Origin: a virus
DNA: 35,155 nt
Virus record (IMG/VR): IMGVR_UViG_3300032236_000495
Coordinates: 1-35,155 of that record
Reading direction: 5' to 3' (one strand)
Of the stretch, positions 10,601 through 17,005 are shown piece by piece. Position 1 is the stretch's first letter; the number at the start of each line of letters is the position of its first letter. A program made the translations under genes and the position numbers. A model generated the notes under the pieces. It searched no databases, was not told the DNA's origin, and saw only the letters and a list, made by a program, of their open reading frames with translations.

Positions 10601-12119
10601 GATTCAAGGGCATTTAACTGGTGAACGCATCGGTTATAATAATATGGCATGGCAACGCAGTAAGATTGACTGGATGCCTGATACCAAAACTCCGACTGGC
10701 AAAATAATAGATAGTAAAGAAGGTTATTCTATAATAGAAAAAAATAATAAATTTAAATTATTTTCACCTGATGGAAAACAAATAGGTATTTTTGATACTC
10801 AAGCTAATGCTGAAGCACGAGGTAATTTAGAAGCTAATAAAACAACTGGAGAAAAAGCACCTATTTATGAATTAGATAATAATGTTCCAGAAAATCAAAA
10901 AAATGATGCTGGTTATAGAGTATCTCAAAGACAACCTGATGCAGCAAATAGAACACAAGATGCATTAAAAGAAAATTTAGTTATAGATACTGATACAATT
11001 TTAAAAAATGCTAGCAAAATTAATGATGTAGCAGATTTAATAAAACAATATCCTGATTTTAAAACAGAAAAAACAGATGCTAAATCAGTAATTGAAAATT
11101 TTAAAAATCATGTAACAGATAATTTATTACTTTTGCATGATTTAATGCCAAAAATATTAAGAGATAGAGCTAAATTATGGTATGATGGTGCAAGAAAAAT
11201 TACAGATACTTTAGCAAAACAATATTCTATGCCTACTCGTGCAGTTGCTGGAGTAATGGCATCTTTATCTCCTCAAATGGATTGGTTTAAAAATGTATCA
11301 TTAGGAGAAAGAGTTATAGATATTGTAAAAAATAAACAAAATGCAATAGCTACTTCAGAAATGATGGATTGGTTAAATCAATCTAAAGATAAATTAAAAA
11401 TAGATCCAAAAATAATAAAAAATATAGAAACTAAAGAATTTAAAAATTTAGATACTTATGATAAAGCTGTTTGGGTTAGAGCTTTTGATGAATCACATAA
11501 TAATAAATCATATCATATAATAACTCCAGAAGGCAATAAAGCTGGATTACAAACTAATGATAATGGTTCACCATCAAAAATAGGATGGGGTGGTTTTGGT
11601 ACTATAGCTAAAGCAGTATCTATTATTGAAAATCCTAGTAGAATTAATATTTCAGATGAATTAGGTGGAGCGCATAAAGTTCGTAATTTTTATAATAATA
11701 TATTATTACCATCTGTTAAAAATTTTGGAGATGTAACTATAGATACTCATGCAGTAGCTGCTGGTTTATTAAGACCTTTAGCAGGAAGTGATATTGAAGT
11801 AGGTCATAATTTAGGAAGTGGTGCGCCGGGATCGGCAGTGCATGGAATATCTGGAATTTATGGAATATATGCAGACGCATATAGAAATGCTGCATTGCAA
11901 AGAGGTATTTTACCTAGAGAAATGCAATCTATTACATGGGAAGGTATTAGAAGTTTATTCAGTCCAGAATTTAAAACATCAGCCAATAAAAAAATTGTAA
12001 ATTCAATATGGTCTGAATATAAGTCAGGAAAAATATCTAAAACCGATGCAACTCAACAAATTATTAAATATGCAGGTGGAATCAAAACGCCCGATTGGGC
12101 CAGATCCAATAATCCGTAA
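7689..12119 (+). CDS. Large internal virion protein, gp16-like, with zinc-protease motif
   Basis: A 1476-residue protein, comparable in size to T7 gp16 and placed last in the internal-virion series. Residues about 240-440 are Ala/Gly-rich and amphipathic or hydrophobic, plausibly membrane-inserting. Residues 538-542 read HELYH in the context RTFSHELYHFAD, a classic HExxH zinc-binding motif; E624 in GAEYLSKL is a possible third ligand. No lytic-transglycosylase motif was seen, so peptidoglycan or envelope penetration may use the protease instead (inference). Residues about 1003-1376 (bases 10700-11815) are far more AT-rich than their flanks and contain DGARKITDTLAKQYSMPTR, SLSPQMDWFKN and TIDTHAVAAG (D1352, H1354), a domain I associate loosely with a phage domain of unknown function. 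The 3' end overlaps the next gene. Confidence 0.75.
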   Translation: MDTPDQTEDLTQPSVSDNSAVPDITAENPNQGYEDKISVALPSRNVTLHFEQGTPDDVIKKVIQREYPRNGADIDYELNNGILNPKDVSLEDYKKYEEHRIDQNKITLNGVSNFVSNAPSNLLKGAGSLVDLAKQVKDAALDVKSSDQLEASAVEGIARSARNLYGSIQHPTDPGSFRFQLNADETNADNTVENRFKQWKENVAFAQRTQEAQEGKNNLTNYNSAEENPINNTVANTVAEVADPVNIAMMAAPELGLADLATESIGKGVALGGKVAVGVTKPILNVANKVADQMAERMGNGSSVLKGVVASAVPGVKTAATVLSGAKIANTLGETAMKVGQNIAEGTGRMGPLESLGLNPNAGTLDRALATTGRFGGDAILNLGLRTAGGAAEGATIGGLVGGITNGPEGAVQGAGAGGLLGGAGAAIGNITAGATGKLAEANRHADFQKFVSNLDPDTAAKFQTIYNRDGLNAAVRAMDTVGLIKGNLNDGNVLLYNNQDAPSELLGNSRGISFTSGDRPTVAINVDKIASDRTFSHELYHFADSIDQLRPLTEAIQQHIVGTWLTNPDGTTVQASSGLLSPQEISKAFDEYKSKIGTQNPEWNNATTDAQKANLVSKELGAEYLSKLVEGSNPDSLLRGFTSPVRTMLDQVLARQSNDIINGLANRLGNGAKPVDSLVFNNLKEASPALNAMLRDLVRAKYNLDSRIELADTEGTIINARHLSNPAIARTALDIGLAKQNPDGTVSMRSDAELNKEDHLQSQILHDTIRTAPVLDKNEPQMRVVDGKLTGDGISKSQLEAINKNPLIGDKVKEMFNTISQSLNNRTNGQPNTMFIDYGAATKKAFNRITQKYYTKYNDGIRRSQREIIPYELNFNKANEPYMRALDLTKFRKTAQNLATSNKLGPWGKDFQKFYNDAVNYFNNISDPSGVRTRELAGMTPEKATFLNNLVQSAEKGGAAYIRSFTLDRMIQGHLTGERIGYNNMAWQRSKIDWMPDTKTPTGKIIDSKEGYSIIEKNNKFKLFSPDGKQIGIFDTQANAEARGNLEANKTTGEKAPIYELDNNVPENQKNDAGYRVSQRQPDAANRTQDALKENLVIDTDTILKNASKINDVADLIKQYPDFKTEKTDAKSVIENFKNHVTDNLLLLHDLMPKILRDRAKLWYDGARKITDTLAKQYSMPTRAVAGVMASLSPQMDWFKNVSLGERVIDIVKNKQNAIATSEMMDWLNQSKDKLKIDPKIIKNIETKEFKNLDTYDKAVWVRAFDESHNNKSYHIITPEGNKAGLQTNDNGSPSKIGWGGFGTIAKAVSIIENPSRINISDELGGAHKVRNFYNNILLPSVKNFGDVTIDTHAVAAGLLRPLAGSDIEVGHNLGSGAPGSAVHGISGIYGIYADAYRNAALQRGILPREMQSITWEGIRSLFSPEFKTSANKKIVNSIWSEYKSGKISKTDATQQIIKYAGGIKTPDWARSNNP

Positions 12120-12240
12120 ATTAAAAATTTTAAATAAAGCTATTACTAGAGAAAATTATTTAAAACTTATGGGAGTTGATACAACAGAACCTATAGATTT
12201 TGAAATTGAATCACAGTTGCCAAGAGAATTACAAAAATGA
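12070..12240 (+). CDS. Small conserved-looking phage protein (ITRENYLKLM / E-LP motif)
   Basis: A 56-residue protein if started at ATG 12070; an ATG at 12046 adds eight residues. It overlaps the 3' end of the large virion gene out of frame. The body KAITRENYLKLMGVD followed by an acidic IESQLPRELQ end resembles a short phage protein type with 'ITRENYL' and 'E..LP' motifs, recalled by pattern only. Its stop overlaps the holin start as ATGA, which supports real, coupled translation. Function unknown; position suggests a link to late virion or lysis expression. Confidence 0.6.
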   Translation: MQVESKRPIGPDPIIRKLKILNKAITRENYLKLMGVDTTEPIDFEIESQLPRELQK

Positions 12241-12668
12241 ATTTAGCAGATATACTTTTTAATGCAGCTAGCGGTGGCGTGGTAGGATCTTTATTACACA
12301 TCGGAACATCGATCTTTGAGACTTGGAGAAAGAAAAAAGATGCCGAGGTAGAGGTAATGCTTATGCAGGCCAAGGTTGCTGCTGCTGAAAAAGAGGCTGC
12401 TTGGAACGCATTTTCTAAGTCTGAGGAAAGCAATAACTCAATACAGATACCTGCCAATGCCTCGCCTACGATGGTAAACACCTATTTGGCGGTTGATGCT
12501 TTTAAGAACTTTACACGCCCCGGCATTACATGGGCACTTTTATTCGTACTGCTTTATGTGTTTTCCGTATCACCAGTAGACTCTCAAAAAGAGATGTTAG
12601 GCCAAATAGTATTTGGTGCATTTACTAGCTTATTCTGGTGGTTTGGTTCACGTTACCAAAAGCAGTAA
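12237..12668 (+). CDS. Holin, three-transmembrane-type candidate
   Basis: A 143-residue protein: a short hydrophobic N-terminus (about 5-27), a charged helical region (ETWRKKKDAEVEVMLMQAKVAAAEKEAAW) and two strong C-terminal transmembrane segments, about 96-112 (GITWALLFVLLYVFSV) and 122-137 (LGQIVFGAFTSLFWWF), separated by a short polar turn, ending in GSRYQKQ. This layout, with a conserved-type TRPG before the second helix and WWFGSR at the end, matches 3TM-type phage holins. It is coupled to the upstream gene by ATGA and lies two genes before the lysozyme, which supports a lysis role. Confidence 0.72.
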   Translation: MNLADILFNAASGGVVGSLLHIGTSIFETWRKKKDAEVEVMLMQAKVAAAEKEAAWNAFSKSEESNNSIQIPANASPTMVNTYLAVDAFKNFTRPGITWALLFVLLYVFSVSPVDSQKEMLGQIVFGAFTSLFWWFGSRYQKQ

Positions 12669-12709
12669 TTGACAAATCTTAATAAATGTATCAGCAGTTT
12701 TAATACTTA

Positions 12710-13579
12710 ATGAAAACTACTGGTCTTTTTACGACTCATCGCGTCGACGTAGAAGTCGAACTTGATAAGCCTTTTAAGCTCATCCCATTTGGTGATATTC
12801 ACAGAGATTCCGATATGTTTGCGGATACTCATTGGCAGGAATTTTTAGATTATGCCAAGAAACAAAACAATGCGCTATTCTTAGGAATGGGCGACTACAC
12901 AGACGGCGTATCTACGAGTGAACGCATAGTTTTAGGCGATCACAATTTACATGATACCACTAAAACAAAGTTAAAAGATGTTTACAAAGGCGTGGCAAAG
13001 ACGCTAGTAAACGAATTATCTTTTATGCGTGGCCGATTAATCGGGATGCTTGGAGGCAATCATTATTTTGATTTTGGCGATGGAGATACTACGGATCACG
13101 TACTGGCTGCTGCTTTAAACACTAAGTTTTTAGGAGTATGCTCGTTTATTAGATTATCGCTGAAATTCAAAGGCCGTAAAAATCAGAGGCATAGCTTGGA
13201 TATATTTGCGCATCATGGTAAGGGTGGCGGTGGATTGCCCGGCAGTACCTTTAACACTTTAGAAAAGATGTCTACCACCGCTATTGCGGACTTTTACTTG
13301 ATGGGCCATGACCATAAAAAGGGATGTATTCCATCAACTCCTAGGCTTGTTCTAACCACTGCTGGAAGTAATCCTGAGCTTAACGTGCGAGAGAAAACGC
13401 CATGGCTAGGACGTACAGGTAGTTTCTTAAAGGCTTATGAAAATGGAAAAGTAAGCTATAACGTAGACGCTGGACGTTCGCCTGCCACTCTAGGCTGGAT
13501 AGAATTTGAGATTACTCCAAGACGCAGACGAAAAGGTAATAGTGATTTAGTTGAGTTTGAAATTAGGGGAACTACATAA
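12710..13579 (+). CDS. Calcineurin-like metallophosphoesterase
   Basis: A 289-residue enzyme with all motifs of the dinuclear-metal phosphoesterase superfamily in order: GDIH at 28-31 (D29, H31), GD at 61-62 (D62), GGNHY at 115-119 (N117, H118), HHG at 168-170 and GHDH at 199-202. The family includes nucleases (Mre11/SbcD), 2',3'-cyclic phosphodiesterases and protein phosphatases; the substrate cannot be told here. It sits between holin and lysozyme, an unusual place for a nucleic-acid or signalling enzyme. A 41-base gap precedes it, containing TTGACA at 12669 but no well-spaced -10. Catalytic competence looks intact. Confidence 0.85.
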   Translation: MKTTGLFTTHRVDVEVELDKPFKLIPFGDIHRDSDMFADTHWQEFLDYAKKQNNALFLGMGDYTDGVSTSERIVLGDHNLHDTTKTKLKDVYKGVAKTLVNELSFMRGRLIGMLGGNHYFDFGDGDTTDHVLAAALNTKFLGVCSFIRLSLKFKGRKNQRHSLDIFAHHGKGGGGLPGSTFNTLEKMSTTAIADFYLMGHDHKKGCIPSTPRLVLTTAGSNPELNVREKTPWLGRTGSFLKAYENGKVSYNVDAGRSPATLGWIEFEITPRRRRKGNSDLVEFEIRGTT

Positions 13580-13633
13580 TTTTTCCCTCTAATAATCATT
13601 TTAATCATAAAATAACTTGACGTTAGGTTAGTG

Positions 13634-13659
13634 TATAATGTAGGGTATTAATCGTACCC
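13634..13659 (+). promoter_or_regulatory. Lysozyme leader: -10 candidate and GGGTA/TACCC hairpin
   Basis: The 80-base gap before the lysozyme gene holds TATAAT at 13634-13639. TTGACG at 13617-13622 is only 11 bases upstream, too close for a normal -35, so the promoter is tentative. GGGTA at 13643-13647 and TACCC at 13655-13659 can pair as a 5-bp hairpin with a 7-base loop that ends directly at the ATG (13660). No Shine-Dalgarno is present. If transcription starts about seven bases after TATAAT, part of the hairpin would be missing from that RNA; transcripts from further upstream would include it. Confidence 0.45.
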
Positions 13660-14031
13660 ATGAAAGCATTAATCTTATTTTTAGCTTTAGCAACGAGCGC
13701 ATCAGCTTCAGAAAAACTGATACCTGCTTTGATTGCAGTAGAATCTAGTGGTCAGAACAATTTGATTGGTGATCATGGCAAAGCATATGGCTGCCTACAA
13801 ATTCACCAAGAGGTTGTTGATGACGTAAACAGATTGTATCATATGCGATATACGCACAATGACTGCTTTAATCGTGACGCATCGATTCGCATCTGCCAAT
13901 TGTACCTTACGCACTACGCTGGAAATCGTTCCGACGAAGATCAGGCACGCATTTGGAACGGTGGCCCACTTGGTTACAAAAAGTCGGCAACCATTAAGTA
14001 TTGGAACCGCGTTAAGAAATATTTAAAATGA
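13660..14031 (+). CDS. Secreted lysozyme-like transglycosylase (endolysin)
   Basis: A 123-residue protein with a Sec-type signal peptide (MKALILFLALATSASA, likely cleaved after A16) followed by a compact lysozyme/SLT-like domain. The catalytic glutamate is probably E28 in IAVESSGQNN, followed by the family-type GDHGKAYGCLQIH segment and a C-terminal NGGPLGY. It would cleave peptidoglycan glycan strands after export, so the host Sec pathway rather than a large holin hole could deliver it. It follows the holin and phosphoesterase genes and is preceded by a possible promoter and hairpin. Its stop overlaps the next gene as ATGA. At 123 residues it contains only the catalytic domain. Confidence 0.82.
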   Translation: MKALILFLALATSASASEKLIPALIAVESSGQNNLIGDHGKAYGCLQIHQEVVDDVNRLYHMRYTHNDCFNRDASIRICQLYLTHYAGNRSDEDQARIWNGGPLGYKKSATIKYWNRVKKYLK

Positions 14032-14504
14032 GAATTACTATTGGCATAGACCCCGGGACATCAGGTGGCATCGCTTGGAACAAAGACAATCTTATCGGTT
14101 GTATTCCTATGCCTGAATCTATGCCTGACCTAATCGAGTTCTTTCGCAATTTGATCAAGGGCTGCAATGAGTGCGAGGCTTGGATTGAAAACGTGCCTAA
14201 GTTTGTGGGAAAAGCTATTCCTAGTTCTACTACGGCCGTTTTATTCCGCAACTTTGGCTACATTGAGGGCGTTATTGGAACGCTTAACATACGCACCATT
14301 CTTGTATCGCCTCAAGAATGGCAAAAGCATTTTCATTTAGGAACTAAAAAGGATTGCGCATCAACTACCGAATGGAAAAACAAATTAAAGTCCGAGGCTA
14401 TGCGTCGCTATCCTGCGCAGAAAATTACACTAAAAACTTCAGATGCTTTACTAATTTTGGACTACGCCATGAGTAAAAAGGGGCAGCAACCTGTCAGCGA
14501 TTAA
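14028..14504 (+). CDS. RuvC-like Holliday junction resolvase
   Basis: A 158-residue RNase H-fold nuclease. The N-terminus TIGIDPGTSGGIAW gives the first catalytic aspartate (D8), AWIENV gives E54, and KTSDALLILDYA gives K136 and D139 (D145 is a further candidate), the normal order of RuvC acidic residues. RuvC-type enzymes resolve branched DNA intermediates in recombination and help clear DNA for packaging. It begins by ATGA overlap with the lysozyme gene and opens the recombination/replication cluster. The last codons lie inside a long inverted repeat (14480-14532). Length fits the family. Confidence 0.85.
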   Translation: MRITIGIDPGTSGGIAWNKDNLIGCIPMPESMPDLIEFFRNLIKGCNECEAWIENVPKFVGKAIPSSTTAVLFRNFGYIEGVIGTLNIRTILVSPQEWQKHFHLGTKKDCASTTEWKNKLKSEAMRRYPAQKITLKTSDALLILDYAMSKKGQQPVSD

Positions 14505-14532
14505 ATGACTTAACTCGCAAGGCTGCTGCCCC
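14480..14532 (+). repeat. Long inverted repeat across the resolvase stop
   Basis: The arms GGGGCAGCAACCT (14480-14492) and AGGCTGCTGCCCC (14520-14532) pair at 12 of 13 positions around a 27-base loop that includes the TAA stop of the resolvase gene. On the plus strand no T run follows, so it is not a normal intrinsic terminator for these genes. On the minus strand the outer edge is followed by TTTTT (14475-14479). An ACCC-ATG-TAA start-stop unit (14535-14543) lies directly downstream. It could be an mRNA 3' end stabiliser, an attenuator or a bidirectional-type terminator. Confidence 0.6.
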
Positions 14533-14570
14533 AACCCATGTAACAAGTCAAGTCTATATCAAAACTTCCC

Positions 14571-15359
14571 ATGTCAACAATGAACTCAAGTACCTATACA
14601 AATTCGTTAGCAGTCGCCAGCGATGGCGATATTTATTCGAGGATGAATGATCCTCTGGTCGCCGTTGAAAAACTCGGCGAAATTATTGCAAGCTCTGGTA
14701 TGTTTGGATGCACTAAGATTGAGCAAGGCCAAGTGCTAGCTTTACAGTGCCTATCTGAGCGTAAACCGCCTTTAGAATTGGCTAAAACATACCATGTAAT
14801 TGATGGCAAGCTATCCATGCGTTCCGATGCTATGCTGGCCAAGTTTCAGCTTTCAGGTGGCAGCGTTAAATGGACTAGGCGCGACGATAAAGCAGTCGAG
14901 GCTACGTTCACCCTAAGAGGTAATTCTTTGGCTTTTACGGCCAAATTAGAGGACTTTGTGGCCAATGGCGTAGCAGTAACTCGTGATGGTAAACTGAAAG
15001 ACAATTGGCGCAAGTTTACACGTCAAATGCTTACTGCTCGCGTGGTCAGTGAAGCAGTTCGTCTATTAGCACCTGAAGTTGTATTCGGAGTATATACTCC
15101 TGAAGAAATCAGCGACTTTAATTCGCCTGCTCCAATTGTTGAAACAAAGCAGGTTGAAGTGCCAGTATTGGAAGTAGAATTTACCACTATACAAAAGCTC
15201 GAAGCATTACTTGAACCATATGAGGCTAAAGTAAATGCTTATCTATTATCCAAGGCGCAAATTAAGGAAGGCCAAAACTTTCGCGATGTTTCCGAAGAAT
15301 ACGCTAAGAAAATCTTAAGTAACTCAAACGCTTTTTTAGAAATCATTAACAAAAACTAA
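14571..15359 (+). CDS. RecT-like single-strand annealing protein
   Basis: A 262-residue protein. The core (GQVLALQCLSERKPPLELAK, then YHVIDGKLSMRSDAMLAKF, then WRKFTRQMLTARVVSEAVR and PEVVFGVYTPEEISDF) matches a phage group commonly annotated as RecT-family recombinases. RecT proteins bind and anneal complementary single strands. The partner exonuclease lies two genes downstream (15767), giving a RecT/RecE-type pair interrupted by a Dps-like gene. There is no Shine-Dalgarno; the start context is TCCC-ATG, with a second in-frame ATG at 14580. The C-terminal 60 residues are helical and variable-looking. Identification is by pattern memory, not alignment. Confidence 0.72.
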   Translation: MSTMNSSTYTNSLAVASDGDIYSRMNDPLVAVEKLGEIIASSGMFGCTKIEQGQVLALQCLSERKPPLELAKTYHVIDGKLSMRSDAMLAKFQLSGGSVKWTRRDDKAVEATFTLRGNSLAFTAKLEDFVANGVAVTRDGKLKDNWRKFTRQMLTARVVSEAVRLLAPEVVFGVYTPEEISDFNSPAPIVETKQVEVPVLEVEFTTIQKLEALLEPYEAKVNAYLLSKAQIKEGQNFRDVSEEYAKKILSNSNAFLEIINKN

Positions 15360-15360
15360 T

Positions 15361-15765
15361 ATGCACGACCTAGCAATAATACTACGCAGTGCGCAACTCT
15401 ATGCGCATAACGCTCACAATATGACAAAGGGTAGTACCTTTTTCTCTGATCATAAATTCTTTGGTCAGTTATATCCTGCTTACGAAGAATCTTACGATTC
15501 AGTAGTCGAGCGCATGATTGGCCTTGGTTACGATGTAGATTTAAATCGTATTACTAAGGAAGCAGGCAAAGACGCTGGAAGTTATGCATTTAAGGATGTA
15601 AATCCAGAAATGTTTTTTTCTACGCTTTATAACTTTGAGCGTAACATTTGCGATTGCATTAAGGAATATGTACCTAATATGACAGACGGAACACAAAACC
15701 TATTGCAGGGCATAGCAGACGAATCCGAAGTGCGTCAGTACAAGATCCGTCAAAGACTAGCTTAA
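15361..15765 (+). CDS. Dps/ferritin-like protein
   Basis: A 134-residue all-helical protein. Helix 1 contains AQLYAHNAHNMTKG, then FFSDHKFFGQLYPAYEESYDSVVERMIGLG. H19, H31, D46 and E50 have exactly the spacing of Dps ferroxidase residues (E. coli H51, H63, D78, E82: +12, +15, +4). The residue matching D67 is G35. Dps proteins form dodecamers that bind DNA and oxidise iron; this one is about 25-35 residues shorter than typical Dps. A C-terminal helix EYVPNMTDGTQNLLQGIADE with a basic tail (RQYKIRQRL) completes the four-helix pattern. It lies one base after the RecT-like stop and one base before the exonuclease start, so it is made with the recombination proteins. Fold call is fairly strong; function is inferred. 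Confidence 0.72.
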   Translation: MHDLAIILRSAQLYAHNAHNMTKGSTFFSDHKFFGQLYPAYEESYDSVVERMIGLGYDVDLNRITKEAGKDAGSYAFKDVNPEMFFSTLYNFERNICDCIKEYVPNMTDGTQNLLQGIADESEVRQYKIRQRLA

Positions 15766-15766
15766 T

Positions 15767-16561
15767 ATGAGTGCGACCATTAAATATGATATGCCTAGCA
15801 GCGAGTACCACGCTGCCGAAGGCTTGTCCAAATCAGGACTAGATAAGTTTAAACGCAGTCCTATGCATTATAAGCATTGGCTTACTGAAAAGTCAGAGCC
15901 TACCGAAGCCATGCGCATTGGTAGCTTGGTGCATATGGCTTTGTTTGAACCTATTAGATTTAGAGCATCAACTGCAATTGCTCCAGTAGTAGATCGCCGT
16001 ACCAAGGACGGAAAACTTGCCTATGAAATTTTCAGCAAAGAATTATTAGGCAAGGAAGTTGTTACTGCCAAAGATATGACGATGATTACAGAAATGGTAT
16101 CTGCAATCAATGCACATCGAGGCGCAAATAAACTTCTCAAAGTTGGTCATCCTGAAGTTAGCGTGTTTGCTAAGTGTCCAGTAACTGGCGTATTCTGCAA
16201 GGGTCGCTTTGACTGGCTTGGCGATGATTGCATAGTAGATTTAAAAACTACTGAAGATGCTTCGCCTTCACAATTTGGTATTTCAGTAATGCGCTACAGA
16301 TATTTGATACAGGCTGCACATTACTTGTTTCTTGCTGAACAGGCAGGACTTAAAGTTTCTAAATTCATTTTTATCGCTGCTGAAAAAGAGGCTCCGTACG
16401 GAGTTGGCGTTTATGAGGTAAGTAAGAATCAATTATTTAAACCTGAAGCTGATCGTATGATGCAGCTGAGGATGTTTAAGAGTTGCCAAGACTTTGACTC
16501 ATGGCCTGCTTACGGCAGTGATATTCAACCCATGCAACTACCCGACTGGGCGGTTGTTTAA
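15767..16561 (+). CDS. RecE-like PD-(D/E)XK exonuclease
   Basis: A 264-residue nuclease of the RecE C-terminal/DUF3799 type. Visible motifs are LSKSGLDKFKRSPMHYKHWL near the N-terminus, GSLVHMALFEP (H56), E130 in HPEVSV, GRFDWL (D149), VDLKTT (D158, K160) and a later RYLIQAAHYLFL (Q182). This is the D...D-x-K plus Q/Y pattern of 5'-3' double-strand exonucleases that supply 3' single-stranded tails for RecT-type annealing. It follows the Dps-like gene with a one-base gap and precedes an ssDNA-binding-like gene. All catalytic residues appear present. No Shine-Dalgarno is visible. Confidence 0.85.
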   Translation: MSATIKYDMPSSEYHAAEGLSKSGLDKFKRSPMHYKHWLTEKSEPTEAMRIGSLVHMALFEPIRFRASTAIAPVVDRRTKDGKLAYEIFSKELLGKEVVTAKDMTMITEMVSAINAHRGANKLLKVGHPEVSVFAKCPVTGVFCKGRFDWLGDDCIVDLKTTEDASPSQFGISVMRYRYLIQAAHYLFLAEQAGLKVSKFIFIAAEKEAPYGVGVYEVSKNQLFKPEADRMMQLRMFKSCQDFDSWPAYGSDIQPMQLPDWAVV

Positions 16562-16588
16562 CCAAAACCTAGTAACAAATATAATATT

Positions 16589-16993
16589 ATGTTCAAGATC
16601 GATAGAAAATCTGCCGAGGTTCGCTACTTTGAGAATCCCGGTCAATACACAGTTGAAATTGTCAAAGCTGAACCCGGCTTGACCGCAAAGGGCGACAACA
16701 TTGTCACTCTTTCTTTGAGGTCAGACGATGGTTGTTTAGCCACTGACAATTTCTTAAACAAGGAATCTGTTTATTGGCGCGTCAATGCGCTATTAGCAGC
16801 AGTTCCTGAAGTCACCATTCCCGAAGGTGCGGAATATGACTTTAGTAAACGACAAGTTTTTAATGATTTCTTTAACTTATTTATCGGCAAGAAAGTCGAT
16901 ATTAAGCTGGAGCCAGAAACCTATGTGAAGGATGGCGCAGAAAAGACAATCTTACGGGTTAAGAGATATTTAAAATCTAATAATCCGTTTTAA
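16589..16993 (+). CDS. Single-stranded DNA-binding-like protein (DUF669-type)
   Basis: A 134-residue beta-rich protein: PGQYTVEIVKAEPGLTAKGD, then LSLRSDDGCLATDNFL, an acidic mid-segment, then FNLFIGKKVDIKLEPETYV, ending KRYLKSNNPF. The pattern of a G-x-Y strand, a 'kGn/kGD' turn, a 'lIGK' strand and a final NPF resembles the DUF669-type OB-fold proteins found beside phage recombinases and helicases. That suggests an SSB-like role at replication forks or annealing intermediates. The leader (aaatataatattATG) is AT-rich with no Shine-Dalgarno. Family assignment is moderate. Confidence 0.6.
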   Translation: MFKIDRKSAEVRYFENPGQYTVEIVKAEPGLTAKGDNIVTLSLRSDDGCLATDNFLNKESVYWRVNALLAAVPEVTIPEGAEYDFSKRQVFNDFFNLFIGKKVDIKLEPETYVKDGAEKTILRVKRYLKSNNPF

Positions 16994-17005
16994 TGGTCGC
17001 ATAAA

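Noticed and set aside
12669-12709. TTGACA as a promoter before the phosphoesterase gene
   Set aside because: A perfect -35 hexamer, but no -10-like sequence at 15-19 bases; the nearest (TAATAC at 12701) is 26 bases away.
13617-13639. TTGACG with TATAAT as a standard promoter
   Set aside because: The spacing is only 11 bases. TATAAT is kept as a lone -10 candidate.
14480-14532. Plus-strand rho-independent terminator
   Set aside because: The inverted repeat is strong, but the loop is long and no T run follows on the plus strand; the T run is on the minus side, where no nearby gene is read.
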